Made by a program: the position numbers and the translations under genes. A stretch of 64,000 bases of DNA from Mycoplasma iguanae. GTDB taxonomy: Bacteria; Bacillota_I; Bacilli_A; Mycoplasmatales; Metamycoplasmataceae. Shown one piece after another: positions 43,119 to 55,044 of the stretch (positions are counted from its first letter, which is position 1; each line of letters starts with the position of its first letter). Where the stretch lies: positions 567,346-631,345 of the forward strand of contig NZ_CP102734.1 of NCBI RefSeq assembly GCF_024722375.1, in the 5' to 3' direction. Below the pieces are notes generated by a model. The model saw only the letters and a program-made list of their open reading frames with translations, did not search any database and had not been told where the DNA came from.

Positions 43119-44741
43119 TTATTCAACACTTATAAAAAAATCGTAAATATCTTGATTACCAGATTTAATTTCTACAGCTACATCGTAATTTTCTTCAATA
43201 TAATTTACTATTTCATCAGCATCTTGCTGTGATGCTTCAGCGCCATAGTAAATTGTTATAATTTCTGAATCATCATCAACTGCAGCTTTAATTCCTTTAA
43301 TAACAGCTTTAATCGCACTTTTTTGTGAATGTATTACTTTCCCATTTAAAATACTAATAAATTCACCTTCATAAACTTTTACATTATTTATATTAGTCGT
43401 TCTGGATGCCTTCGTTATTTCAATTGTTTTGACATTTTTAATAACTTCATCCATTAATTCTTTGTTATCTTCTCAATTGGTTTCTTCGTTAAAATGCATA
43501 ATTGCTGTAATTCCTTGCATTTGTGATTTTGTTGGAATTACAATAACTTTTTTATCTTTTATAGTTTGTACTGCTTGTTGTGCTGCCAGAATAATGTTTG
43601 AATTATTAGGTAAAATAAATACTACTTCTGCATTAACATTATTTATGGCATTTAAAATATCTTGAATTGAAGGATTAGAAGATTGCCCAGCTTCAATAAT
43701 GAAATGAGCTCCATTTTCCTTCATAATATTGATTATCCCTTGTCCTGTATTACATGAAATAATACCTGATTTCATTTTTTTTACATAAGAGGTATCTTTA
43801 ATATAATTTTTAGATTCATTAGCTTGTTCAGTCATATTTTCACTTTTAATTTTTAAAAATTCACCATATTTTTGACAAATATTTAAAAAATTTCCAGGTA
43901 CTAAAACATGAGCATGAACTTTTAAAATGCTATCATCTTGTACAACCACCAATGAAGTAGCATTTGCTTTTTTCTCAACTTTGTCAACAAAGTCATCTTT
44001 TTTAAATTTAGTTGGTTTTAATAAATCAATAATTACTTCTGTACAATAACCAAATTCTCCATTATAAATTTCTTGATTAGAAATTAAATTATCAAATTTT
44101 TCTTTTGAATTAGAAATTTCAACAAAATTTCCTTGGACTGCTTTTAACATTCCTTCAATGATACAAATTAAACCTTCGCCACCAGAATCTGTTACTCCTA
44201 CTTCTTTTAAAACCGGTAATAAATTTGGTGTATTATCACAACTTAAACGCGCGAACTTTAAAGCATCACTTAGAACTGTTTCAATTGGTGTAATTGAAAC
44301 AACACTTTTTTCTAATCCTTCGGCAATTTCTCTAATAACTGTTAATAAAGTTCCTTCAACCGGTTTTAAAACTGATTGATAAGCTTTAGTGGTTGCCGAT
44401 CGAAAAGCACGGACTAGATCAAAATTAGTAATTTCATGCTGAATTTGTTCTAGTGAATCTGCAAAGCCTTTAAAAATTTGGGAAAGAATAACCCCAGAAT
44501 TTCCTCTGGCTCCTAATAACATATTTCTAGATACATTAAAAATGATTGAAGAAATACTGTTAAGTTCACTATTGTCTAAATTTTTAACACCTGACATAAG
44601 TGTTGCAGACATATTAGTTCCTGTGTCACCATCAGGAACAGGAAAAACATTTAAAGAATTGATTCTTTCTTTATTATTGCTCATATTATTAGCAGCAGAA
44701 ATAAGAATTTTTTTGAAAGTTTCTATATTAATGATATTCAT
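43119..44741 (-). CDS. fakA: Fatty acid kinase catalytic subunit FakA (DAK2-domain protein)
   Basis: 540 aa. Phosphorylates fatty acids held by FakB, giving acyl-phosphate that PlsX uses. N-terminal DhaL/DAK2 domain with SLNVFPVPDGDTGTNMSATL (Mg-ATP Asp cluster), LGARGNSGVILSQIFKG and TVIREIAEGLEK, then VTDSGGEGLICIIEGML; the C-terminal YloV domain has GIISCNTGQGIINIMKENGAHFIIEAGQSSNPS. Two parts join through a UGA Trp near 43473. No FakB is visible here. ATG follows the asp23-like stop by 2 bp. Confidence 0.93.
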
Positions 44742-44743
44742 GA

Positions 44744-45061
44744 TTATCTTTTTACGCCTCTCACATAGATATCTGTATAGTAAAATTTATGATTTGTTTT
44801 TTTGAAAACTGCTGCAATTGCTTGATCCACACTTCGAATTATTGTTTTAACATTAATTTTGTAGTTAATAACTATCATAATTTTAACAATTAAACCTTTG
44901 TTAGTTTCTAGGATAAAAATCGAATCTTCTAATCTTGTTTTTAAAATAGAAAAATCCATGTCATTATTTTCTAAATCAAAATTAACAAATCCCTGCACTC
45001 CAGGAGTTGTTGAAACAATTTCAATTATTTCTTTTTTTAGTTGACTAAAATTAGGATTCAT
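44744..45061 (-). CDS. Asp23/Gls24-family (YloU-like) protein
   Basis: 105-aa protein of the Asp23/Gls24 family: IIEIVSTTPGVQGFVNFDLE and GLIVKIMIVINYKINVKTIIRSVDQAIAAVFKK are the family's beta-alpha pattern. Homologues (YloU) precede fakA (YloV) in Firmicutes, as here, and probably attach to the membrane/lipid machinery, but the biochemical role is unknown. Site AGAGGAG before the ATG; promoter TATGTTAAAAT at 45098-45103 upstream. Confidence 0.85.
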   Translation of the reverse strand: MNPNFSQLKKEIIEIVSTTPGVQGFVNFDLENNDMDFSILKTRLEDSIFILETNKGLIVKIMIVINYKINVKTIIRSVDQAIAAVFKKTNHKFYYTDIYVRGVKR

Positions 45062-45196
45062 ATTTCGCTCCTCTTTTTAAAGTTAAAAGCTCATAAAATT
45101 TTAACATAAACTTAATTATATTAAATATTTATATGATTCAATATGCTCAACGTTTTATAGTTAATAAATTAACATTAAGTTGTATTAATAATAAAG

Positions 45197-45202
45197 TATA
45201 AT
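45197..45202 (+). promoter_or_regulatory. -10 box of licD cassette (leaderless type)
   Basis: TATAAT ends 9 nt before the ATG at 45212; the gap is all T/A with no Shine-Dalgarno. The rest of the 150-bp divergent gap carries only this box and the asp23-like promoter. Confidence 0.5.
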
Positions 45203-45211
45203 TTTTTTAAT

Positions 45212-45964
45212 ATGTTAGAAAAACAAAAAAATATTTTAATTCTTTTTGAAAAATTAAAGAAAATTTTAGATGACAATAATTTATGATATTCTGCAGATTT
45301 TGGAACTCTTTTAGGTGCAATTAGACATAAAGGATTTATTCCATGAGATGATGATATGGATTTAATTATTTCTTTTGAAACATTTCAATTTTTAAAAGAA
45401 AATTATAAAGATAATATTTTAGTAAGTGATTTGGAAAATTCACCTTTTTGATTTGCAAAATGAAATATTCCAGGAAGTGATTTATTTATTGATTTATTTA
45501 TTTTAGTTAAAACCAATCATTTAAAATCTAAAAAATTATATTCATTGAAATGAAAGTTAATTTTTGCAAAATTATGAGTTAATGGTATCTTTACCAAAAA
45601 TAAATTTAGTAAAAATACTTTACAATTTTTAGCTAATATTTTTTTGTTTTTCATTAGAAAACAATCTATAAGTGAATTAATTCATCAAATTGAAGATAGC
45701 AATGGTGAGAACTATATTGTTCTTGATTTTCCTTTAAAGAAAAACTGAAAAACAGGGTTATTACCACTCGAAATAATAGAAACCAAAGAAATAGCGTTTG
45801 AAAATACTTCAATTAAAGTTTATAAAAATGCTCACGAAGTGCTTTTAAAAAGGTTTGGTCCAAATTATATGACACCAATTGATAATAAAATTAGACACAC
45901 TAGTTTATTTAAGGTCAAGAGAGAAAATAGAAAAGAGAAATGAATACAATGAAATTTAAAATAG
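45212..45964 (+). CDS. licD: LicD-family phosphocholine/phospho-head-group transferase
   Basis: 250 aa. LicD enzymes move phosphocholine (or related phospho-groups) from CDP-carriers onto sugars. The diagnostic core is present: [29 protein letters not shown] (nucleotidyltransferase-fold GTLLGA..H.[10 protein letters not shown]), then a hydrophobic membrane-proximal stretch (LANIFLFFIRK) and a C-terminal VLLKRFGPNYMTP, the usual 'L...YG.dym.pP' ending. At least eight Trp are UGA-coded. It overlaps the next gene by 25 bp (45940-45964), so the pair is coupled. Acceptor could be a glycolipid or glycan at the surface (inference). Confidence 0.88.
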
Positions 45965-47763
45965 AAAATGCTATTATTTTTGCTGCAGGAAAGGGTTCTA
46001 GAATGAGCCCGCTTACAGAACATTGTCCAAAACCTTTAATTAAAGTTCATAAAGAACCAATGATTGAAAGAAATATTAAATTTCTTTTGAAAAACAATAT
46101 AAAAAAGATTTATGTAGTTGTTGGTTATTTAGCACATCAATTTAAATATTTGGAAAAAAAATATAATGTTAAACTAATTTTCAATAAACATTGAAATACA
46201 GCTAATAATATTGGATCTTTGCTGGTTTCTAAAAAATATTGAAATAACACTCTTTACATTGAGGGTGATATTTTTTTAAAAAAAGATATTTTTTCAAAAT
46301 TAATTAATAAAATTTATCAGCATAGTAATAAATCTGTAATGTTTGGTGCTTTATCTAAAACTAAGAAAAGTGAATGAGTTTTTAAAATTAATGCAAAAAA
46401 TAAAGTCACATCTCATACTCTTGTAAAAAATTCACAAAATAAATTTATTTGAACAGGAATTTTTTATGTAAATCATATTTTAGCTAATCAAATCAGAACT
46501 AAAATTGACAATTATTTTTATGAAAAAAATGGAAAAAATCAGCAGAATTTTGCAGAAACTTTTTTGTTTGGTCAAGCAGAAAAGTTTATATTAGAACAAA
46601 TTTCAGAAAATGATTTTTATGAACTAGATAACTATAATGATCTTTTAAAAATTGATCCTTCATATCGGAACCATTCAGAAACTTTATTATTTACAGCTGG
46701 TCCAACTAATATTATTCCCGAAACTTCTGAAATTCTTTCAAAAGGAATTGTGCATCATCGTTCTCAATTAATGACTAAGTACATTGAAAGTACAGTAGAA
46801 AAAATGAAAATTATTTTTGAAGCTCCTAATTCATACCCTTATTTAGTTACAACTTCTGGCACAGGAGTTATGGAATCATTAGTAGTTAATTTAGTAAATC
46901 AAAATGACAAAATTTTACTAATTAATACAGGGGATTTTGGTGAAAGATTCAAAGAAATGTTTGAAACGTTTAATTTTGAAAATATCATTGAACTTAAATA
47001 TAATTTAGGAAAAACTTATAAGCTTTCACAAGTAAAAAAAACATTAAGTGAACATAAAGATATTAAGGCAATTTTTGTAACTTACCATGAAACATCAACT
47101 GGTGTTTTAAATAATTTGAAACAATTAGGTGAACTAACTAAAAATACAGATATTTTACTAGTTGTTGATTCTGTGTCTGCAATAATTGCAGAAGAATTAA
47201 AATTTGAAGAATGAAATGTGGATGCTGCAACAGGTTCTACTTCAAAAGCTTTTGGTTTACCTCCAGGATTATCTGTAGTTTGTTTATCAGAAAAAGCTGT
47301 TAAAAGAATGTATCAAGTTAATAATCCGCGATATTATTTTGATTTAAGAAAATATCATGAATTTTATCAAAATTACAAACAAACTCCTTTTACTCCTGCA
47401 GTTTCTTTAATTTTAGCTTTAGAAGCAAGTGCTGATGTACTGCTAAATATTTCTATTGAAAAAATTAGAAAAGACACTTTAAAAAGATATACATTTTTAA
47501 AAAATGAATTACTTAAACTGGGTTTTGAAGAAGCAGTTGAAGGAGATTTTTCTAAAAATTTATTAGTAATGAAAGTTCCTGCACACATTGATGCAAAACA
47601 TATGCGAGATTTTATAAATATTAATCATAATATTTATTTTGAAATTGGTCGCTTAAAAAGAACACACACTCATACAAGAATTGGTATTCCTAGTGTTTGC
47701 AATGACAAAGATATTAAAAATCTTGCTAATAAAATTAAGCAATATTTAAAAAACTATAAATAA
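45940..47763 (+). CDS. Fusion: LicC/PntC-like cytidylyltransferase + 2-aminoethylphosphonate-type transaminase
   Basis: 607 aa in one frame. Residues 1-230: sugar-phosphate-type nucleotidyltransferase of the LicC/PntC kind, with ENAIIFAAGKGSRMSPLTEHCPKPLIKV (GxGxRxxPxT..KPl), VVVGYLAHQF, HWNTANNIGSLLVSKKYW and YIEGDIFLKK (metal Asp). Residues 240-607: class V PLP aminotransferase with LLFTAGPTNIIPETSEIL, TTSGTGVMESLV, YHETSTGVLN, VVDSVSA and TGSTSKAFGLPPGLS, whose Lys would bind PLP; HETSTG and DLRKYHEFY are typical of 2-aminoethylphosphonate-pyruvate transaminases. Fused PntC-transaminase enzymes are known in phosphonate pathways. No PEP mutase is in the window, so substrate is uncertain. 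Confidence 0.85.
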
Positions 47764-47796
47764 AAAACCACTCATTATAATAATGGTTGGTTTTTT
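47762..47796 (+). terminator. Terminator of licD cassette
   Basis: AAAAAACCA..CATTA / TAATG..TTGGTTTTTT stem with U-tract immediately after the fusion gene stop. Confidence 0.75.
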
Positions 47797-47838
47797 ATTA
47801 CAACTTTTATAAAAAATATTAAAGTATAATTGTCAAAC

Positions 47839-48909
47839 ATGAAACTTGTGCGTTTACATGTAAATAAAAATATAAAGTTGGTTTCTATGAAAAACAAGTT
47901 AACTATATTGATACCATGCTTTAATAAGGAAAAATTTTTAAAAAAACTTTTTAAATCCTTATTAAAGCAAAAAGACAAAAAATTTTTTTTAATCTTTGTT
48001 GATGATAAATCAACAGATTCAACATTTGAAATGTTAATAGATTTTCAAAAAAATAATAGTAATCATTTTAATGATTTACAAATTTTTAGATTAGAAAAAA
48101 ATCAGGGTATTTCTTATGTAAGAAATTTTTTAATAGAAAAGGTGGAAACTGAATATTTCATTTTCTTAGATCCTGATGACAAATTTTATCCTAGAGCAAT
48201 CTATCATTTTAATAAAAAAATTCAAACTAAAAAATATGATGTAGTTTTAGCAAAAAATCGCATGAGTTTTGCCAAAACTGTATATATTCCAAATGTAATT
48301 TCTAATTTTTATTCCTTTAAAAAAAACTTAGATAATAATTCCAATATTGGATTATTATGAATTGAAAGAACAGGGTTTTTTGTTTGAAATAAAGCAATTA
48401 ATACTAAATGATTTAAATCACTAAATTTAAATTTTGCTAATGACAAAAATTATGAAGATATTCCTGTTGTAGGTCTTATGTTATCACTTGCAAAAAATGT
48501 TGGTTTTATTGATAAATACACATTGGTCTATGATGTTAATATGTCGGGTCTTTCTAGAATCCATAATCCTAAAAAATTCAAAGATTTATTTAGTAATTTA
48601 AATTTTTTATATGAAAATTTAGAAAAATATAATTTACTAAATAAATGAAAAAATGAAACAAAAATAGAAGAAATGGTTATAGGTAAATTATTTATTCATT
48701 GTTTTATCAGATTACAAGGTAATAAAGTAATTAAAAATTTTCAGGAATATCTGTCTGTTATGGACACAGTTTTTAATTTTTTAGAAAAATACAATATTGA
48801 GGAAAAATTAAAAAATTACACCAGTATTTTTAGACTTATTTTAAATTCTGCTTTAAAACATTTTCAAAAAATTAAAATTTTATATTCAAAATACAAAAAT
48901 AAAGATTAA
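47839..48909 (+). CDS. Family 2 glycosyltransferase
   Basis: 356 aa. LTILIPCFNKEKFLKKLFKSLLKQ, FFLIFVDDKSTDSTFEML, FRLEKNQGISYVRNF and EYFIFLDPDDKFYPRAI are the GT-A nucleotide- and metal-binding motifs (DD and DPDD). The C-terminal half is helical and may contact the membrane. Start uncertain: ATG 47839 follows TATAAT (47825-47830) by 8 nt, leaderless type; an in-frame ATG at 47887 (MKNKLTIL) is where homologues usually begin but has only a weak site. Next to the licD cassette yet behind its own promoter and a terminator, so functionally linked rather than co-transcribed. Confidence 0.87.
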
Positions 48910-48968
48910 TAATTTTTATATTTATACTTAATTTTAATTTCATTTTCTGTTATTGTATAATTAAAAAC

Positions 48969-49529
48969 ATGAATATTAAGCCCGTATATTTACCACAATT
49001 CCCTAAAAAAGTTTTGAGAGAAAAATCTCAAGATGTTCTCTTACCATTAAGTCAAGAAGATATTGATTTAGCAGAACAAATGATAAAACATATTGATTAT
49101 TCTCAAGAACCAGGACAAAAAATTTATCGTCCAGGAGTTGGTGTTGCTGCTGTGCAATATGGAATTTTAAAAAATATGTTTTATATTTATTTGCCTCCTG
49201 AAAAAAGTAATGATGTTGGATTCAAGGATGTTATTATTAATCCTCAAATTTTAGGTTATTCAGAAGCAGAGGTTGCCCTTTCTATGGGAGAAGGATGTCT
49301 AAGTGTACCTGATAGTTATGAACATCAAAATGGTTATGTTGTTCGTAAAAATAAAATAGTTGTTAAAGCTTATTCTTATTTTCAAAAACAATATGTAACT
49401 TTTAGAGCATCTGGTTATTTAGCAATTGTTTTTCAACACGAATTAGATCACTTACAAGGAAAATTATTTATTGATAGAATTAACAAAGAAAAACCTTGAG
49501 CAAAAAAAGATGGAGTAGAATATTTATAA
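48969..49529 (+). CDS. def: Peptide deformylase
   Basis: Removes the N-formyl group of new proteins. 186 aa. Motif 1 GVGVAAVQYG (usual GxGLAAxQ), motif 2 EGCLSVP (metal Cys) and motif 3 FQHELDHLQG (HExxH) are intact. Ends KPWAKKDGVEYL through a UGA Trp. TATAAT (48956-48961) ends 7 nt before the ATG, no Shine-Dalgarno: leaderless type. Confidence 0.96.
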
Positions 49530-49530
49530 A

Positions 49531-49555
49531 AAAAATGCACTGGATAGTACATTTT
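49531..49555 (+). terminator. Terminator of def
   Basis: AAAAATGCACT / AGTACATTTTT stem with GGAT loop directly after the stop. Confidence 0.75.
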
Positions 49556-49584
49556 TATATTTAATCTTTTTTATAAATTTATTT

Positions 49585-50328
49585 TTAAGCTCAAGCTAAT
49601 CCACCAATTACTAATCCTGCAGCTAAAGGTGCAATAACTGGTACAAAACTATATGATCAATCTGGAGTAACTTTTGTTTGTTTTCATACAAAAGTACTAA
49701 ATAGGTAAAATGCAACTCTAGGTCCAAAATCACGAGCTGGATTAATTGCATATCCAGTAACTGATCCCAGTGACATACCGATTGATACCACTAATAAGGT
49801 TACTGGTAAGGGTCCTAGTGCTGATAAACTAGTTTCATTTAGTCCACGTCCAAATGCTAGAACTAAACCAATTAAAACTGCGGTTGCTACAAATTCATAA
49901 GATAGATTTTGTCATAAACCTTTTTCTTTGAAATTACTATAGTTAGGAGCTGTAAAGCTATTCCCTTTAACGATTGCTCAATCATTAGTTTCTATGATAT
50001 TTTTGTAGTTTATTAAATAAAGTATTGTTTGCCCTGTAAAAGCACCTAAAACTTGTACAATTACATAAAAAATGAAAGTTGGAAAACTAATACCTCCTGA
50101 AACTACTGCAAATAATGAAACTGCAGGGTTTAAGTGTCCAGGCGCTCAAAGAGATTGTGCAACAATTACACCAAATAATACTGCAAAACCTCATGCAAAT
50201 GAAATTAATACCCACTTAGCGGATTGATTGGCATATGCTCTTTTTAATGAAACGGACATACCAACACCATTACCTAACAAAATAAGAACTAAGGTTCCTA
50301 AAAATTCTCCTAAAACATCAATATTCAT
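49585..50328 (-). CDS. glpF: Glycerol uptake facilitator
   Basis: 247-aa aquaglyceroporin with six membrane segments and the two half-helix motifs: APGHLNPAVSLF (NPA) and GYAINPARDFGPR (second NPA with the glycerol-selective Asp, DFGPR). UGA Trp throughout. Last gene of glpO-glpK-glpF; its ATG is 1 bp after the glpK stop. Confidence 0.96.
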
Positions 50329-50329
50329 A

Positions 50330-51847
<1,518 letters not shown>

Positions 51848-51857
51848 AATATCCTTT

Positions 51858-52976
51858 TTATTTTTCTAATTTTAATCCTGTAATTTTTAAGTGTTCAATA
51901 ATTAATTCTGCAATCGCAGGTGCTGCAGATAAACCTGGAGATTGCATTCCTGCCGCATTAATAAATTGTTTGTTTTCTTTAGCAGGACCTATAACAAAAT
52001 CATTGGTTTTAATATCAATCGGTCTTGATCCTGCTAGAGTCATCATTGTTTTTTCTATTTCTAAATTTGGAATAATTTCTTTTCCAATTTTTCCAATACA
52101 TTCATATTTTTCTTGAGTAACCAATCTTGTTTCTTCTTTTAACACTCCATCTTCAGCAGTTGGACCAACGAGTGTATGCCCGTCTAACATAGGCGCAACT
52201 ATTACACCTTTACCATGAAGAGTTGGAACTTTAAAACAAATATTATTAACATTTATTTTTAAATTACGTTCCAATATTCTGTATTGACCTCTTTTTGTTG
52301 TTTGTTTGAAATCTGGATAACCTGCAATTTCTGCCATCACATCTGCATAGTGTCCTGCCGCATTAATGATGTATTTCGTTTCAATTATTTCTTTATTTTT
52401 TAGAAATACTGTAAATTTTGTGCCATCAAATTTGATGTTGGTAACTTCTGCATTTGAAAGTTTTTCAACTCCATTTTTTTCAGCTTTTTCTAAAAATTCT
52501 AAAGAAGCTTGCACTGGATCAATTGCATATGAATTTGTACATAATAGTGCTTTGGACGCGGCAGGATTTATATTAGGCTCTTTTTGCAGTAATTCTTTTT
52601 GCGAAATAATTTTCATTTTTTCAGGTGGAACTTTATTTGTCAAACCTCTTTTGTAGAGCATTTCGATGTGTTCTTCCTCTTCTTTATTAAATGCAATTAC
52701 TAAAGAATCAACTTTAGCTCTTGAGAATTTAAAGTGTGGAAAAATTTCTTCTTTTCATATTTGATTTCCTTTAACATTTAGCGATGCTTCAATTTTGTGT
52801 GATTCAGCATCAAAACCACAATGTATAACTCCTGAATTACCTCTGGTTGTTTCATCTGCAAATACAGGGTTTTTTTCTACTAATAAGGTTTTAGTATTAT
52901 ATTTTGAAAGATACCATGCAATTGAACAACCAATAATACCTCCTCCAATAATTAAAACGTCTGTTTTTTTGGTCAT
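51858..52976 (-). CDS. glpO: Glycerol-3-phosphate oxidase (H2O2-producing)
   Basis: 372-aa FAD flavoprotein of the DAO family that oxidises glycerol-3-phosphate to dihydroxyacetone phosphate with O2, releasing H2O2, a known cytotoxic factor in several mycoplasmas. [21 protein letters not shown] (dinucleotide fold), [28 protein letters not shown], and [16 protein letters not shown] are visible. The family also includes L-2-hydroxyglutarate oxidases; the operon with glpK and glpF decides for glycerol-3-phosphate. Site AGGAG; TATAAT at 53013-53018. Confidence 0.92.
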
Positions 52977-53012
52977 ATAAACTCCTAAAAAAATAATTAA
53001 ACCTATAAATTT

Positions 53013-53018
53013 ATTATA
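53013..53018 (-). promoter_or_regulatory. -10 box of glpO-glpK-glpF operon
   Basis: TATAAT in TTTTATAATAAATT on the minus strand, about 37 nt before the glpO ATG, with an AGGAG site between. Confidence 0.5.
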
Positions 53019-53109
53019 AAACAAAAAAATGAAGAAATTAGGATTTTTTGAATTTTATTTAAATTTTTGTAGGTAAAAATATGAATTTTTTCAGAAAAAA
53101 ATAGAAAAT

Positions 53110-53138
53110 AAAAAAGGCATATTTTTGTGCCTTTTTTT
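53110..53138 (-). terminator. Terminator of greA
   Basis: AAAAAAGGCA / TGCCTTTTTT stem with U-tract on the minus strand, 5-30 bp after the stop array. Confidence 0.85.
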
Positions 53139-53142
53139 AAAA

Positions 53143-53166
53143 TTATTATTATTATTATTATTATTA
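53143..53166 (-). repeat. (TTA)8 microsatellite forming tandem stop codons
   Basis: Eight TTA units on the plus strand equal eight consecutive in-frame TAA codons on the minus strand; the first is the greA stop. A change in unit number would not alter the protein. Confidence 0.9.
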
Positions 53167-53640
53167 TTTTGAAACTTCTAGAATTTTTGCAGTGTATTTT
53201 TCTGGTGCATCTACTTCAACTTCATCATCTTTTTTATGACCCAAAATAGCTTGAGCTAAAGGAGAAAGGTTAGAAATTTTTGCTTCAAAGGGGTCGGCAT
53301 TTAAACTACCCACAATTTGAAATGATAATTCTTCTTGTGTATTTAAATTTAAAACTTTAACCTTTGAACCTAATGAAACAGTTTTAGCATTTGAAGATTT
53401 TAAAATTTGTGCTCTACTTAAAATATATTCAATTTCAGCAATTCTTGATTCAATTATTCCTTGTTTTTCACGAGCTGCATCATATTCAGCATTTTCTGAT
53501 AAATCACCTTGACTTCTAGCTTCTTTAATCTCTTCAATTACTTTAGTACGTTCAACAGTGATTAAATTTTCTAATTCTGCTTTGTAAGCATCTAAACTTT
53601 CTTGTGTTAAAAAAAATTGATCTTTTTTTGTTTGGATCAT
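53164..53640 (-). CDS. greA: Transcription elongation factor GreA
   Basis: Stimulates cleavage of backtracked RNA in RNA polymerase. 158 aa. N-terminal coiled coil FFLTQESLDAYKAELENLITVER..EIKEARSQGDLSENAEYDAAREKQG (DLSENAEYDAA carries the catalytic acidic tip) and the C-terminal FKBP-like domain SPLAQAILGHKKDDEVEVDAPEK. Site AGGAG before the ATG. Single-gene unit. Confidence 0.97.
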   Translation of the reverse strand: MIQTKKDQFFLTQESLDAYKAELENLITVERTKVIEEIKEARSQGDLSENAEYDAAREKQGIIESRIAEIEYILSRAQILKSSNAKTVSLGSKVKVLNLNTQEELSFQIVGSLNADPFEAKISNLSPLAQAILGHKKDDEVEVDAPEKYTAKILEVSK

Positions 53641-53707
53641 AATTCTCCTGATAATTAGTCTATTTTATTATTTTAAATAATGTTAATAAATTTTAACAAA
53701 AAAGAAC

Positions 53708-54343
53708 TTATTTTGTAATTAATAAAATTGAATTGTTTTCTGTTTTTCTTTCTTCAAATCTAATTCCTGTTAGCTTTAGATATTCATAAAATTCTTTTTT
53801 TACTTTTTTAGGAATATTGATAATTATAATGATTCCTAAAGCGCGTAAGTTTTTCCAAGCTAAGTCAAAATTATTATTAAAGTCTGCTTCTGGTATATTT
53901 TTTAAAACTATAAAATCTAATTTTGGAATTTGATTTTGGTTTAGTAAAAAAAGTTTATTAGGAAATAAAATTGTATTTTCTATATATTCTTTATATGGAT
54001 CTACTAAATCTTTTTCAAATGCATAAGCATTAATTTTTAGTTGATTAGCTAAAACTAAAAGTTCAAAAGCACTTGTTTTTCCTAAAACTGCTGCGTTTGA
54101 AAAATTATTTATACTAACTGTATTTAGTAAAAAATTAATTTCATCTGTTGTTCAAAATGATTCTTTATAAAATTCAACATATTCAGGTAGAATAAAAACT
54201 TTATTTTTTTTTATTATAGATTGGTCATGAGATTTTGCAAGAATTTTTTTGTTAATGTGTTTTATATAAAACAAAATACCAAAACCTATTGTAGGTACAA
54301 TAATTACAGAAGCAGCAAGTACTCAAAATAAAATATTATTCAT
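53708..54343 (-). CDS. Membrane-anchored methyltransferase-like protein
   Basis: 211 aa. One N-terminal membrane segment (ILFWVLAASVIIVPTIGFGILFYIKHI) then a soluble domain with Rossmann-like pattern: AAVLGKTSAFELLVLANQLKINAYAFEKD (motif I-like), LDFIVLKNIPEADFNNNF and LRALGIIIIINIPKKVKKEFYEYL. It resembles the mycoplasma BC85_0335-type putative methyltransferases as I recall them; the glycine-rich SAM loop is weak (LGKTSAF), so activity is doubtful. ATG overlaps the DUF1292 stop by 8 bp, coupling it to the alaS operon. Confidence 0.65.
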
Positions 54344-54626
54344 CCTGTTTTTTTAACCTAATTTCTGAATTATCATTTTCATCGATGACTTCATTTTCTT
54401 CTAAAAAAGCTTCAAGAATTTTTTCAGCAATCTCATATTCATCATCTAAAAGATCTTCTAATTTACCAATTTCATTTTCTTTTTGTACATAAATGACATC
54501 TTCTACAACGTAGTAAACAAATTTGTAGCCTGAATCTTCATAGTGGAATAAAATATGTCCAATTATTTTTTTTCCATCAGTTGTTTGGAGTTCAATTTCA
54601 CGATCTTTATCTTTTAAATTTACCAT
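54336..54626 (-). CDS. DUF1292 protein (YrzB-like)
   Basis: 96-aa acidic protein of the DUF1292 family: REIELQTTDGKKIIGHILFHYEDSGYKFVYYVVEDVIYVQKENE, then an acidic helix ending EENEVIDENDNSE. In Firmicutes this gene lies beside ruvX and alaS, exactly as here, but its function is unknown. Start at 54626 because AGGTGG is 5 nt upstream and overlaps the ruvX stop; a GTG nine bases upstream has no free site. Confidence 0.85.
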   Translation of the reverse strand: MVNLKDKDREIELQTTDGKKIIGHILFHYEDSGYKFVYYVVEDVIYVQKENEIGKLEDLLDDEYEIAEKILEAFLEENEVIDENDNSEIRLKKQDE

Positions 54627-54627
54627 T

Positions 54628-55044
54628 TTAACCACCTGTTAAATAATTTTCTAAAATAATTTGTGCAGCCATTTTATCTTTTTTTTGTTTTCTTCTTTTT
54701 TGTGAAAGTCCACCGATTCTCATTATTTCATTTGCTTGCTTAGTTGATAATCTTTCATCTATTAAAATAATAGGCACTTGAAAATTATTTTTTAATTTTT
54801 CATGAAAATTTTCCACCATAAAAGTTCTTTCGCTTTTAGTACCTGTCATTCTTGTAGGATAACCTAGAACTATTTTTTCAATTTTATAAATTGAAAAATA
54901 TCTTTTAATTTCTTCAATTACTTCATCAAATTGATTTTCTGCAAATAAAAAATTATCTAATGCTTGAGAAATAACTTTTAATTCATCTGTAATTGCAAAA
55001 CCGCAAGTTTTTGTTCCAAGATCCAAGGCTAAAATTCTAGACAT
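54628..55044 (-). CDS. ruvX: Putative pre-16S rRNA nuclease (YqgF/RuvX)
   Basis: 138-aa RNase H-fold nuclease that matures the 16S rRNA 5' end. ILALDLGTKTCGFAITD (first Asp), KIVLGYPTRMTGTKSERT, PIILIDERLSTKQANE (second Asp and Glu) and KKDKMAAQIILENYL are the family motifs. It overlaps the alaS end by 8 bp. Confidence 0.95.
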   Translation of the reverse strand: MSRILALDLGTKTCGFAITDELKVISQALDNFLFAENQFDEVIEEIKRYFSIYKIEKIVLGYPTRMTGTKSERTFMVENFHEKLKNNFQVPIILIDERLSTKQANEIMRIGGLSQKRRKQKKDKMAAQIILENYLTGG

